From Acidimicrobiaceae bacterium (GTDB lineage: Bacteria > Actinomycetota > Acidimicrobiia > Acidimicrobiales > UBA8190): a stretch of DNA of 64,000 bases. This document shows positions 44,235 to 52,188 of the stretch, one piece after another; positions within the stretch are counted from its first letter, which is position 1; every line of letters begins with the position of its first letter. Below the pieces are notes generated by a model. The model was not told where the DNA came from and did not search any database. It saw only the letters and a list, made by a program, of their open reading frames with translations. Position numbers and translations under genes: made by a program. Location of the stretch: assembly GCA_003151475.1 (NCBI GenBank), contig PLXQ01000036.1, forward strand, positions 10,477 through 74,476. The letters are read 5' to 3'.

Positions 44235-44783
44235 GTGGCCCCCCAGCCGGTGTTTCAGCTGCGTCTTCACCTTGAGGGCGTCGAGCCCGCTGTCTGGCGG
44301 CGGTTACTCGTCCCCGGCGGAGTGACGGTGGCGAGGCTGCATGACATGTTCCAGGTGGCGATGGGGTGGACAAACTCCCATCTGCACAGCTTCACCATCG
44401 GGGAGCAGCAGTATGTGATGGAGGTCGACGATCCCGAGGAAGAGCTCGACGAGCAGGAGACCACCGTTTCCGTGGCCCTGCGTGGCGGCGTCCGGCGCTT
44501 CACCTATGCATACGACTTCGGCGACTCCTGGGAGCACGAGGTGGTGGTCGAGGACGCGACCTCGTCACCCCTGTCGCTCAAGCACGCGGTGTGCCTCGAC
44601 GGCCAGAACGCCTGCCCGCCCGAGGACGTCGGGGGAGTCGGTGGCTATGAGCAGTTCCTCGAGGCACTGGCCGATCCCACCCATGAGGAGCACGCCCGCT
44701 ACCTCGATTGGGTCGGGTACCGCTTCGATCCCGCCGCCTTCGACCTTGCCGCCTTGAACGCCGACCTGCAGCGCGTTCGCTGA
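44235..44783 (+). CDS. Plasmid pRiA4b ORF-3 family protein
   Basis: 182 aa from a GTG at 44235, nine bases after the integrase. It opens PVFQLRLHLEGVEPAVWRRL and continues VTVARLHDMFQVAMGWTNSH, FTYAYDFGDSWEHEVVVED, and CPPEDVGGVGGYEQFLEAL, all hallmarks of PF07929 (PRiA4_ORF3). The biochemical role of this family is not established. It is common on plasmids and islands and beside integrases, and that context is repeated here. It is complete, with the usual tail D....R.F.P..FD....N..L. Confidence 0.9.
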   Translation: MAPQPVFQLRLHLEGVEPAVWRRLLVPGGVTVARLHDMFQVAMGWTNSHLHSFTIGEQQYVMEVDDPEEELDEQETTVSVALRGGVRRFTYAYDFGDSWEHEVVVEDATSSPLSLKHAVCLDGQNACPPEDVGGVGGYEQFLEALADPTHEEHARYLDWVGYRFDPAAFDLAALNADLQRVR

Positions 44784-44920
44784 CCGCAGGATTGTGCTGC
44801 GCTCCGGCGACGAGCCGTCGGCATTCGGCGGCCAGAACCCGTTAGCAAAGCGTGAGCAAGGTGGCCGGGTGATTGCCACAGGCCGGTGACGGCGACCAAG
44901 GAACTCCTGGTCAGATGGGG

Positions 44921-45004
44921 TGGGCGAGGGGGGACTTGAACCCCCACATCCTTTCGGACACAGGAACCTGAATCCTGCGCGTCTGCCTATTCCGCCACTC
45001 GCCC
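44921..45004 (-). tRNA. tRNA-Leu (anticodon CAG)
   Basis: The minus-strand transcript begins GGGCGAGTGGCGGAATAGGC, has anticodon stem CAGGA/TCCTG around the loop TTCAGGT (anticodon CAG), a long variable arm typical of class II tRNA, a T-arm GGGGGTTCAAGTCCCCC and 3' CTCGCCC plus A. All four stems pair. No CCA is encoded directly after the discriminator base. It sits between two integrase genes, making it the natural attachment target for the island. Confidence 0.95.
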
Positions 45005-45262
45005 GAATGACGAGGTCACGTTAGTCGACCCCTTTGAGCGGTCAGGGAGGTGCTCGACCGTACGACGTTGAGGCGCTGGCCTTCGCGCTGGCGTTGGGGT
45101 CGCCGGAAGTGACCGCCCCCCATGGTCGACCGGGCCAAAGCTGGTGGACATCTCCCGTGGGTCAGCGTCGGTAGACGGTTGACGCACTCTCGGACGTGCG
45201 GCCCCTCGCTCAGCCGCAGGTGCCCGGGTCGCTCGGGATACGCGAGGAGAGAATGGATCCTT

Positions 45263-45291
45263 ATACCTCAGAAAGTGAATAACTGAGGTAT
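45263..45291. promoter_or_regulatory. Perfect inverted-repeat operator before the Fic gene
   Basis: ATACCTCAG and CTGAGGTAT form a 9-bp perfect inverted repeat with an 11-base AT-rich spacer, ending nine bases before the ATG. The half-site CCTCAG recurs at the very start of the coding sequence. Since the Fic protein ends in a winged helix, autorepression is plausible. Confidence 0.65.
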
Positions 45292-45300
45292 CGTTGGCCC

Positions 45301-46512
45301 ATGACACCTCAGAAGAGCGAGGGGTCCCGCTCTTGGCCGGCCGTGGGAACGGAGGAGGCGTTCTGGAGCCCCGACGCAGCCATGGCCTACAGCAATCGGG
45401 AGCGTCGCGAACAGACCGGCCCGTACCGTCGGGCCATTCCGGCATTCATCAGCAACGCCCGGATGGACATCCCCTCCACTCTTGCCGCCCGGATCGAGGA
45501 CGCCAGCAACGAGATCGTGCGTTTCGACGCAGAGATGGGAGTGGAGATCGCGCCCTACGGAGCCGTCCTCCTTCGCAGTGAATCGACAGCATCCTCCCGA
45601 ATCGAACATCTCTCGGCATCGGCGCGTGCCATCGCCACGACCGAGGTGGGTCAGGGGCAACCAGGATCAAACGCGAGCGAGATCGTGGCCAACACCCGTG
45701 CCATGCAAGCTGCAACCGACATGGCCAACGATCTTGATTCCGACACCATCCTTGTATTGCACCGGATCTTGATGCAGGACGTTCCGGGCATCGCCGCGGG
45801 TCAATGGAGGAAGGGACAGGTGTGGATCGGGCCGGGGACCGCTGGTCCCCGCATCGCCGACTACGTCGCACCCGACAGCGATCGGGTCCCCGCGCTGATG
45901 AACGACCTGACTGCGTTTATGAACCGAGACGACCTCCCGGTCTTGGCCCTCGCTGCCGCCGCCCATGCCCAGTTCGAGACCATCCACCCGTTTCCAGACG
46001 GAAACGGACGAACCGGACGAGCGTTGGTCCACGCCATTCTGCGCAACAGAGCCCTGACCCGGTCCACAACGGTTCCCATCTCCGCCGGTCTACTCACCGA
46101 CACGGCGCCTTACTTCGTCGCTCTCACCGGTTACCGCAAAGGAGACACCGAGAAGATCGTCTCGATGCTCTGCTCAGCGTCGCTCAGTGCCGTGGCAAAC
46201 GGGCGGACGCTGGTCTCGGATCTTCGCTCCATCCGCAGGGAGTGGGACGAGCGCCTGAAAGTGCGCAGGGGTTCTGATGCACTGAGGCTGGCTGATCTGC
46301 TCATCCGGCAGCCCGTCATCACCACCGACGTCATCACGAGGGAACTGGGCGTCACGCCGAACAACGTGGCTCGCATCGTCGGTCCATTCGTGAGCGCCGG
46401 AATCCTGATCGCGACCAGAACGGGATCGAGGGGCAGGACGATATGGCGGTCACCGGAGGTGCTCTCCGAAATAGACAGTTTCGCTGATCGGGCCGGTCGG
46501 CGAATGCCGTAG
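45301..46512 (+). CDS. Fic family protein (AMP-transferase type) with C-terminal winged helix
   Basis: 403 aa, ATG at 45301. The N-terminal part contains SESTASSRIEHLSASARAI near residues 94-110, with the S-x-x-x-E inhibitory glutamate of class II Fic enzymes. The catalytic motif HPFPDGNGRTGRALVHAIL lies near 230-248 and is complete, including His, Asp and both Arg. Residues 325-395 form a winged helix (VITTDVITRELGVTPNNVAR). Fic enzymes transfer AMP or related groups to hydroxyls on target proteins, and the Fic_N plus HTH layout is typical of chromosomally encoded regulators. The inverted repeat just upstream suggests it controls its own promoter. It lies within the integrase-bounded segment. 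Confidence 0.93.
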   Translation: MTPQKSEGSRSWPAVGTEEAFWSPDAAMAYSNRERREQTGPYRRAIPAFISNARMDIPSTLAARIEDASNEIVRFDAEMGVEIAPYGAVLLRSESTASSRIEHLSASARAIATTEVGQGQPGSNASEIVANTRAMQAATDMANDLDSDTILVLHRILMQDVPGIAAGQWRKGQVWIGPGTAGPRIADYVAPDSDRVPALMNDLTAFMNRDDLPVLALAAAAHAQFETIHPFPDGNGRTGRALVHAILRNRALTRSTTVPISAGLLTDTAPYFVALTGYRKGDTEKIVSMLCSASLSAVANGRTLVSDLRSIRREWDERLKVRRGSDALRLADLLIRQPVITTDVITRELGVTPNNVARIVGPFVSAGILIATRTGSRGRTIWRSPEVLSEIDSFADRAGRRMP

Positions 46513-46558
46513 GTTTCTGTGGACATGCCCGGAGTCACCCTCGTACATTGTTGTCGCA

Positions 46559-46591
46559 GCTCCTGACGGGCTCGAGGCTCCGCCGTCCAGG
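46559..46591. repeat. Direct repeat copy 2, leader of integrase 2
   Basis: The same 20 bases as at 42927-42946, plus a diverged extension. The distance to the integrase GTG is about the same in both copies (108-110 bases), favouring duplication of the whole integrase gene. Confidence 0.65.
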
Positions 46592-46668
46592 CGAAATAGC
46601 ACGCCGAGCCTCCTTCGTATCCCTGCGTGTCCGGCGGCCCTCGCCGCGGCCAGGAGAAGGAGGTCCTC

Positions 46669-47676
46669 GTGCCAGGTGCCGAGCCGGCCGAGATCATCGT
46701 CGCCCGATTCCTGAGAGAGACATGGCTCCCAGCCGCTCGGGCAACGATCCGGCCGACCACTTACTCCTCCTACGAGATGCACGTCCGCTGCTACCTGGTG
46801 CCGGCGTTCGGTCATCTGAGGCTCCAACAGCTGACGGCGCCGGCCATCAACGGCTTCTACGGCGAGCTCCTGCAAGGCTGGAACGGTCGCCCTGTTCTGA
46901 GCGCCGCCACGGTGCGCCGGATCCACGCCACCCTTCACCGGGCGTTGCGTGACGCCGTTCGTTGGGAGCTGATGGTCCGGAATCCGGCCGGCGCCGCCGA
47001 CCCCCCACGTGCGCGTCGGCCGGAGATCAAAGTCTGGTCAGCGGCTCAACTTCAGGTCTTTCTGCGCGACGCCGCTGGTGATCGCCATTACGACCTGTGG
47101 TTGTTCTACATCCTCACCGGCATGCACCGAGGAGAGGCGCTGGCGCTGCGGTGGTCCGACGTCGACCTCGTGGCAGGAACGGTCGCCATACGGCGCAGTC
47201 TCGTCCCCGTCGACCACCGGCTCGTCTTCGGCGAGCCCAAGACCGAGCGGGGTCGGCGCCTGATCGGACTCGACCCGCAATTGGTCCGTGTTCTCGCCGA
47301 CCGCCGGCGTCGCCACGAGGAGGATCGTCGGCTGGCCGGCGAGGCCCACCACGACGGAGACCTTGTGTTCGCCCGTCCCGACGGGACGCCAATTCATCCC
47401 GAACGGGTGTCGCGTTGGTTCTCGAAATTGGTGGCGACGACGGCAGCTCCGCCCGTCCGGCTCCACGATCTCCGTCACCTGCACGCCACCCTGGCTCTCG
47501 AAGCGGGGGTGGCCCCGAGGGTCCTGGCCGACCGGTTGGGTCACAGCTCGACAGCGGTCACCACCGACATTTATCAGCACGTCCTGCCCCACATGGATCA
47601 CGACGCCGCCCGACGGGTGGCCGAGCTGGTCTTCGCCGATCCCATCGATCGGCGACCAGGACAGGGGCCGGCGTGA
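46669..47676 (+). CDS. Decayed paralogue of integrase 1 (tyrosine recombinase 2)
   Basis: 335 aa from the GTG at 46669, five bases after AAGGAGG, just as in integrase 1. From FLRETWLPA onward it parallels integrase 1 almost residue for residue. However, about 55 codons of the arm-binding domain are gone, so the start passes straight into the core-binding domain. The first catalytic Arg is replaced: TGMHRGEALALRW here against TGVRRGEALALRW in copy 1. HDLRH, LGHS and TDIYQHV are kept. It is unlikely to recombine alone, but it could still bind core sites. Its stop overlaps the hicA remnant start (GTGA). Confidence 0.88.
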   Translation: MPGAEPAEIIVARFLRETWLPAARATIRPTTYSSYEMHVRCYLVPAFGHLRLQQLTAPAINGFYGELLQGWNGRPVLSAATVRRIHATLHRALRDAVRWELMVRNPAGAADPPRARRPEIKVWSAAQLQVFLRDAAGDRHYDLWLFYILTGMHRGEALALRWSDVDLVAGTVAIRRSLVPVDHRLVFGEPKTERGRRLIGLDPQLVRVLADRRRRHEEDRRLAGEAHHDGDLVFARPDGTPIHPERVSRWFSKLVATTAAPPVRLHDLRHLHATLALEAGVAPRVLADRLGHSSTAVTTDIYQHVLPHMDHDAARRVAELVFADPIDRRPGQGPA

Positions 47677-47868
47677 AGGTCAGGGAGGTGATCCGCTTCC
47701 CCGAACGCGAAGGCCGGCAAATGGTGAGACAGAAAGGCTCCCACCACCAGTTCCGCCATCGGGGAGCGGAGAGGGAGTGTGACCGTGCCGGGCGGTCTCG
47801 GGAGCGAACTCAAGCCCGGGCGACCGGTGGCCCACCAGCCGTCCACAACCTTCCTCCTATGTAACTGA
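47673..47868 (+). pseudogene. HicA-type mRNA interferase toxin, frameshifted
   Basis: From the GTG at 47673 the first 30 residues are HicA-like: VKVREVIRFPEREGRQMVRQ then KGSHHQFRH, including the catalytic GSHHQF histidine. The conserved second half (SVTVPGGLGSELKPGR) continues in another frame after about 47764, so an indel splits the gene. The usual end (the helix after the PG-x-L segment) is also replaced. No hicB antitoxin is visible downstream. It is probably a dead remnant joined by overlap to the decayed integrase. Confidence 0.7.
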
Positions 47869-48090
47869 TCGGTACAAGACCGATCGGGTATAAGACCAAT
47901 TAGTGACACCGCAACTGCTACCACTTCGGCTCTGCCCGCCTCGGCCCCGTACTTCTCAGACAGTGGTTGTCGGGACGCAGTAAGCGGTCGTCACGGGCGA
48001 TCCCCCCTGCTCAGCGCCCCTGCGCCTCCTGCATGTCGTCCGGGCCGCCGGTCGGCTTGCTACAGCACAAAGGTAGGATCTGCATCCACA

Positions 48091-48747
48091 ATGGGACTCC
48101 AGCAGTTCGAGCAGCGCCTCGAGCGCCTGGTGGAAGGGGCGTTCTCGAAAGCGAACCGTGCCGGCCTCCAGCCGATCGAGATCGCCCGCCGCCTCACCCG
48201 GGAGATGGACCTCCGCCGCCGGGTCGGGGTCCACGGCCTCATCGCCCCCAACGCCTACATGGTCATCCTCTCCATCGAGGACGCCGAGCGCTTCGACTCC
48301 TTCGCCGATGCCCTGGCCCGCGAGCTCGGCGACGCGGCCCGGGACCATGCCCGCACGGAGGGCTATACCTTCTTGGGCCCCGTCACCGTCACCCTCCACT
48401 CGCTGGAGACCCTGCGCCCGGGCCGCTTCAACGTCAAGGCCGAGGTCCAAGAGGGCCCCGAAGGGGTGGCGGCCGGATCCATCGTTCTCCCCGACGGGTC
48501 CCGTATCGTGCTGGGGGTGGAGCCGATCACGATCGGCCGGCTCCCGGAGTGCACGGTGGTCGTGAACGACCAGAACGTCTCTCGGCGCCACGCCGAGATC
48601 CGGCACTCGGGGAGCGATGTGGTGGTGGCCGACCTCCGCTCCACCAACGGCACCAAGGTCAACGGCGCCACAGTGACGGAGCGGGTCCTCGAGGACGGAG
48701 ACGACATCACCGTGGGCACGACCACCTTGCGATTCGAGACGTCCTGA
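48091..48747 (+). CDS. fhaA: FhaA: DUF3662 and FHA domain protein
   Basis: 218 aa, ATG at 48091. Residues 1-125 are the DUF3662 domain (MGLQQFEQRLERLVEGAFSK, then IEIARRLTREMD). The linker is very short compared with the long proline-rich one of mycobacterial FhaA. The FHA domain follows, with ITIGRLPECTVVVNDQNVSR, RHAEI and STNGTKVNG, which bind phosphothreonine. FhaA binds phosphorylated partners of PknB signalling and affects peptidoglycan synthesis at poles and septum. It is the first gene of the locus, with a four-base gap to fhaB. Confidence 0.93.
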   Translation: MGLQQFEQRLERLVEGAFSKANRAGLQPIEIARRLTREMDLRRRVGVHGLIAPNAYMVILSIEDAERFDSFADALARELGDAARDHARTEGYTFLGPVTVTLHSLETLRPGRFNVKAEVQEGPEGVAAGSIVLPDGSRIVLGVEPITIGRLPECTVVVNDQNVSRRHAEIRHSGSDVVVADLRSTNGTKVNGATVTERVLEDGDDITVGTTTLRFETS

Positions 48748-48751
48748 GAGC

Positions 48752-49228
48752 GTGTCCGGCCATCTCTCTGCCACCGCGCTCAATAATCAGAACCTCCTCC
48801 GGGCGCTCGAGATCTTCGTCGTCGTCCTCGTCTGGCTCTTCTTCCTCCGTGTCATCCGCGCCGTCTGGGTCGAGGTCCGCCCCCCCCGTGTCCGTGCCAT
48901 CGACCCCACCACAGGCGAATCCCGGCGCGAGCGCAGCGGCAAGTTCCACCTGAAGGTCATCGAGCCCGCCGACAACCGGGGCACCGTTTATGACCTGGCC
49001 GACGAGATCACGGTGGGCCGCGCCGCGGGCTGCGGCGTCCACGTCGAAGACGCCTACACCTCGAACCTCCACGCCCGGGTCTTCCGCCGCGAGGGTGCTG
49101 TCTGGGTGGAGGATCTCGGCTCCACCAACGGCACCTGGGTGAACGCCGAGAAGATCGACGGCCCCACCCGGATCGGCCGGGGGGATCTCCTCCAGGTGGG
49201 CGGCACCGTCTTCGAGATGGCCCGCTGA
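48752..49228 (+). CDS. fhaB: FhaB/FipA: membrane-anchored FHA domain protein
   Basis: 158 aa from a GTG at 48752. A transmembrane helix near residues 18-38 (ALEIFVVVLVWLFFLRVI) is followed by a linker and a C-terminal FHA domain: YDLADEITVGRAAGCGVHVE, SNLHARVF and STNGTWVNAEKI. This is the arrangement of FhaB in actinobacteria, which links kinase signalling to the cell-division machinery. The FHA arginine, serine and asparagine contacts are all visible. It is co-transcribed with fhaA and pstP. Confidence 0.92.
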   Translation: MSGHLSATALNNQNLLRALEIFVVVLVWLFFLRVIRAVWVEVRPPRVRAIDPTTGESRRERSGKFHLKVIEPADNRGTVYDLADEITVGRAAGCGVHVEDAYTSNLHARVFRREGAVWVEDLGSTNGTWVNAEKIDGPTRIGRGDLLQVGGTVFEMAR

Positions 49229-49261
49229 TGACCGGAGACTCTCTGTGACCGGAGATTCCCT

Positions 49262-50605
49262 GTGACCGTCCTGCGGTCGGGCTCGGCCTCCGACGTCGGC
49301 CGCGTCCGCACCGTCAACGAGGACCGCTCCCTCGAGAGCCTCACCCTCTTCGCCGTGGCCGACGGCATGGGAGGCCACGCCGGGGGAGAGGTGGCCGCCT
49401 CCATCGCCATCGAGGCCCTGGAGGCCGGATTCGCCCGCAACCCCACCGTCGACGGCCTCGTCGCCGCCGTCCAGGAGGCCAACCGGGCCGTCTGGCAGGC
49501 CGGTGTCGAGGACCAGGCCCTGCGGGGTATGGGCACCACCGTGGTGGCCGCCGCACTGATCAAATCGGGCGACACCGACCGCTTGGTGCTCGTGAACGTG
49601 GGTGACTCGCGCGCCTACCGCTTCCACGCCGGCCTCCTGGCCCAGCTGTCGGTCGACCACTCCGTGGCCGAGGAACTGGTGGCCCGGGGCGAGCTCTCCG
49701 AAGCCGAGGCCGCCGTCCACCCCCACCGCCACATCCTCACCCGCGCCCTCGGTGTGGCCCCGGCCGTCGAGGTCGACGTCTGGGACGTCGCCCCCGTCGA
49801 GGGCGACCGCTTCCTCCTCTGCTCCGATGGCCTCACCAATGAGGTCGTCCCCGACCTCATCACCTCGGTCCTGGCCACCATCCGCGATCCCCACGCCGCG
49901 GCCGAGAGGCTCGTCGACCTGGCCAACGAGTCGGGCGGCAACGACAACATCACCGCCGTCGTCCTCGACGTCCTCATCGCCGACCCCGCCGATCTCACCG
50001 GCTCCGTGGCCGCCGCCGATGTCGGCCATGCCCTTGCCGACTCGGCCGCCGCTGGCGAGGGAGCCGCTAGGGCCGGCGCCGTCGGGGCCGAGGCGGTTCT
50101 GCCCGGCCTCATCGGAGACACCCGGGGCGAGAAACCCGACGCCGGCCCCCTCCCCGACCGGGTCCGCACCCGGCACCATGCCCAGCGCCGCATCACCTTC
50201 CGGGTCCTCTTCTTCCTCATCCTCCTCGGGGCCCTGGCCTACGGTGCCTGGTACGTCATCAAGACCTACGTGGACGACTCCTATTACGTGGGACTCAAGA
50301 ACAAGGAGCTCGTCATCTACCAGGGCCGCCCCGGCGGCTTTCTGGGCTTGCAGCCCAAGATCGTCACCCGCACCGGCGTGACCACGGCAGACGTCGGACC
50401 GCTTGTCGTACCGGCTCTGCTCGCCGGAGTCCAGGAGCCGACCCGCACGGCGGCCAACCGCTACGTTTCACACCTCGTGACGGCCGAGTGCAGCCTGGTC
50501 AGCCCGCCGCCCTCGTGTGCCGCCACCACGACGACCACCACCACCGTGCCCGTCTCGACGGGGGCACCGGGAACAGCCACCACCGTCACCGGGAAGGCAC
50601 CCTGA
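49262..50605 (+). CDS. pstP: PstP: PP2C-family Ser/Thr phosphatase
   Basis: 447 aa from a GTG at 49262. A near-duplicate of the preceding 17 bases (TGACCGGAGA...) also offers a GTG at 49245. PP2C motifs are complete: ASDVGRVRTVNEDR, FAVADGMGGHAGGE, VNVGDSRAYR, LCSDGLTNEV and GGNDNITAVVLD, giving the two-metal site. After an Ala/Asp-rich linker comes one transmembrane helix (RVLFFLILLGALAYGAWYVI) near residues 317-336, then an extracellular part. It dephosphorylates PknB and other Ser/Thr phosphoproteins. The extracellular tail ends in a threonine run. pbpA starts one base after its stop. Confidence 0.94.
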   Translation: MTVLRSGSASDVGRVRTVNEDRSLESLTLFAVADGMGGHAGGEVAASIAIEALEAGFARNPTVDGLVAAVQEANRAVWQAGVEDQALRGMGTTVVAAALIKSGDTDRLVLVNVGDSRAYRFHAGLLAQLSVDHSVAEELVARGELSEAEAAVHPHRHILTRALGVAPAVEVDVWDVAPVEGDRFLLCSDGLTNEVVPDLITSVLATIRDPHAAAERLVDLANESGGNDNITAVVLDVLIADPADLTGSVAAADVGHALADSAAAGEGAARAGAVGAEAVLPGLIGDTRGEKPDAGPLPDRVRTRHHAQRRITFRVLFFLILLGALAYGAWYVIKTYVDDSYYVGLKNKELVIYQGRPGGFLGLQPKIVTRTGVTTADVGPLVVPALLAGVQEPTRTAANRYVSHLVTAECSLVSPPPSCAATTTTTTTVPVSTGAPGTATTVTGKAP

Positions 50606-50606
50606 C

Positions 50607-52097
50607 ATGGCCCGACGCATCCGCTGGCTCGGCATCGGCATGGTCCTCTGTTTCTTCCTTCTCTTCCTCCAACTCAACAACATCCAGGTGGTGAAGGCCC
50701 ACCAGTACGCCACCGCCGCCGGCAACCCGGTCGTCCAGCGGGCCCTCTATGACAAACCCCGGGGCGTCATCCAGAGCGCCGACGGAAAGATCCTGGCCCA
50801 GTCCGTGCGCGCACCCAAGTCCAGTATCTACCAGTACAAGCGCGTCTACCCCGAGCAGTGGGCCACCCTCTTCTCCGGGGTGGTGGGCGTCGACTCGATC
50901 AATCTCGGGAACTACGGAGTCGAGGAGTCCTACAACCAGTACCTCGTGGCCCATTCCCGACCCGTCACGAGCATCAAGGACCTCCTCACCACATCACCGC
51001 CCATCACCGACACCGTCACCCTCACCATCTCCTCCCGGCTGCAGCAGGACGCCAGAAACGCTCTGGCCGGACGGGCCGGGGCGGTGGTGGCCATCAACCC
51101 GTCCACCGGGGCCATCCTCGCCCTGTACGCCAACCCGACCTTCGATCCGAACCCCCTGGCCTCTCTCTCGGGCGCCACCGAGAACAAGGCCTTCAAGGCC
51201 GACACCACCAATTTCCTGGGCTACACGCCGTTCACCTCGCTGGCCTACCAGGACGCCACCCGATTCGGCCCGGGCTCGACCTTCAAGACGGTCACCACGG
51301 CGGCGGCCTACGACAGGGCGCCGCAACTTGTCAACACCCCGGTCCCGTCCTTCGGACCCATTCCCTCGGGTCACTTCCAGGGCCAGACCCAGCCCCTGGC
51401 CAACGACGCCGGCGGCCAGTGCGGCGGCACCATCGCCATCATGCTCCCCGAGTCCTGCGACACCGGCTACGCCATCTTGGGCACCGAGATCGGGGCGCCC
51501 TCCATGACGGCCGAGGCGGACGGCTTCGGCTTCAACCAGCAGCCCCCCATCGACCTCCCCCACAACAGCCGGACCCAGATCTCCGATTTCCTGCAGCCGA
51601 ACTGCTACCAGAACGCCCAGGTCTTCCTGGCCTACTCGTCCATCGGTCAGAAGTGCACCACGGCCAGTCCGCTGCAGATGGCCATGGTGGCCTCCGCCTT
51701 CGCCGACAACGGCACCCTCATGACCCCCCACGTCATGGCCCAGATCCGCGACTCGGACGGAAACCTCGTCACCCAGTACAAGCCGACGGCCTGGAAGCAG
51801 GCCACCTCGGCGGCCACGGCGGCGGCGGTGACCAACCTGATGAAGGAGGTGGTCACCGCCGGAACGGCCACCGGTGTGGGCTTTCTCCCCCAGGACGACG
51901 TGGCGGCCAAGACGGGCACGGCCCAGGCCGGCGTGGGCAACACCAGTGTCAACGGCTGGATGATCGCCTTCGCCCCCGCCTCTCACCCCGTCATCGCCAT
52001 CGCCGTCGTCGTCCCCACCAAGGTCACCAACCTCGGGGCCACGGTGGCCGGTCCCGTGGTGAAGGCCATGATCGAAGCGGCTCTTTCGGGGCCATGA
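50607..52097 (+). CDS. pbpA: PbpA: class B penicillin-binding protein (transpeptidase)
   Basis: 496 aa, ATG at 50607. The N-terminal anchor is IGMVLCFFLLFLQLNNIQVV. The dimerisation region is followed by the transpeptidase domain, with nucleophile motif GPGSTFKT (Ser near 224) and KTG in AAKTGTAQAG near 434. Between them the expected SxN triad reads ESCDTGYA: Asp replaces Asn. Class B PBPs cross-link peptidoglycan with a SEDS glycosyltransferase partner. That partner (rodA) normally lies between pstP and pbpA but is missing here, with only one base between the genes. Enzyme activity is likely but should be tested given the SCD motif. Confidence 0.93.
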   Translation: MARRIRWLGIGMVLCFFLLFLQLNNIQVVKAHQYATAAGNPVVQRALYDKPRGVIQSADGKILAQSVRAPKSSIYQYKRVYPEQWATLFSGVVGVDSINLGNYGVEESYNQYLVAHSRPVTSIKDLLTTSPPITDTVTLTISSRLQQDARNALAGRAGAVVAINPSTGAILALYANPTFDPNPLASLSGATENKAFKADTTNFLGYTPFTSLAYQDATRFGPGSTFKTVTTAAAYDRAPQLVNTPVPSFGPIPSGHFQGQTQPLANDAGGQCGGTIAIMLPESCDTGYAILGTEIGAPSMTAEADGFGFNQQPPIDLPHNSRTQISDFLQPNCYQNAQVFLAYSSIGQKCTTASPLQMAMVASAFADNGTLMTPHVMAQIRDSDGNLVTQYKPTAWKQATSAATAAAVTNLMKEVVTAGTATGVGFLPQDDVAAKTGTAQAGVGNTSVNGWMIAFAPASHPVIAIAVVVPTKVTNLGATVAGPVVKAMIEAALSGP

Positions 52098-52188
52098 ATG
52101 CCATCGTGACGACCGTCCGAATCGTGAGGACCAACGTGACCTTCACTGCCCAAGTGCTTTTCCCGGCCCGGCGTAGGCTCTGACCGAG

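Noticed and set aside
48707-50179. 490-codon minus-strand frame opposite fhaB and pstP
   Set aside because: Same kind of antisense artefact; both plus-strand genes have full domain sets.
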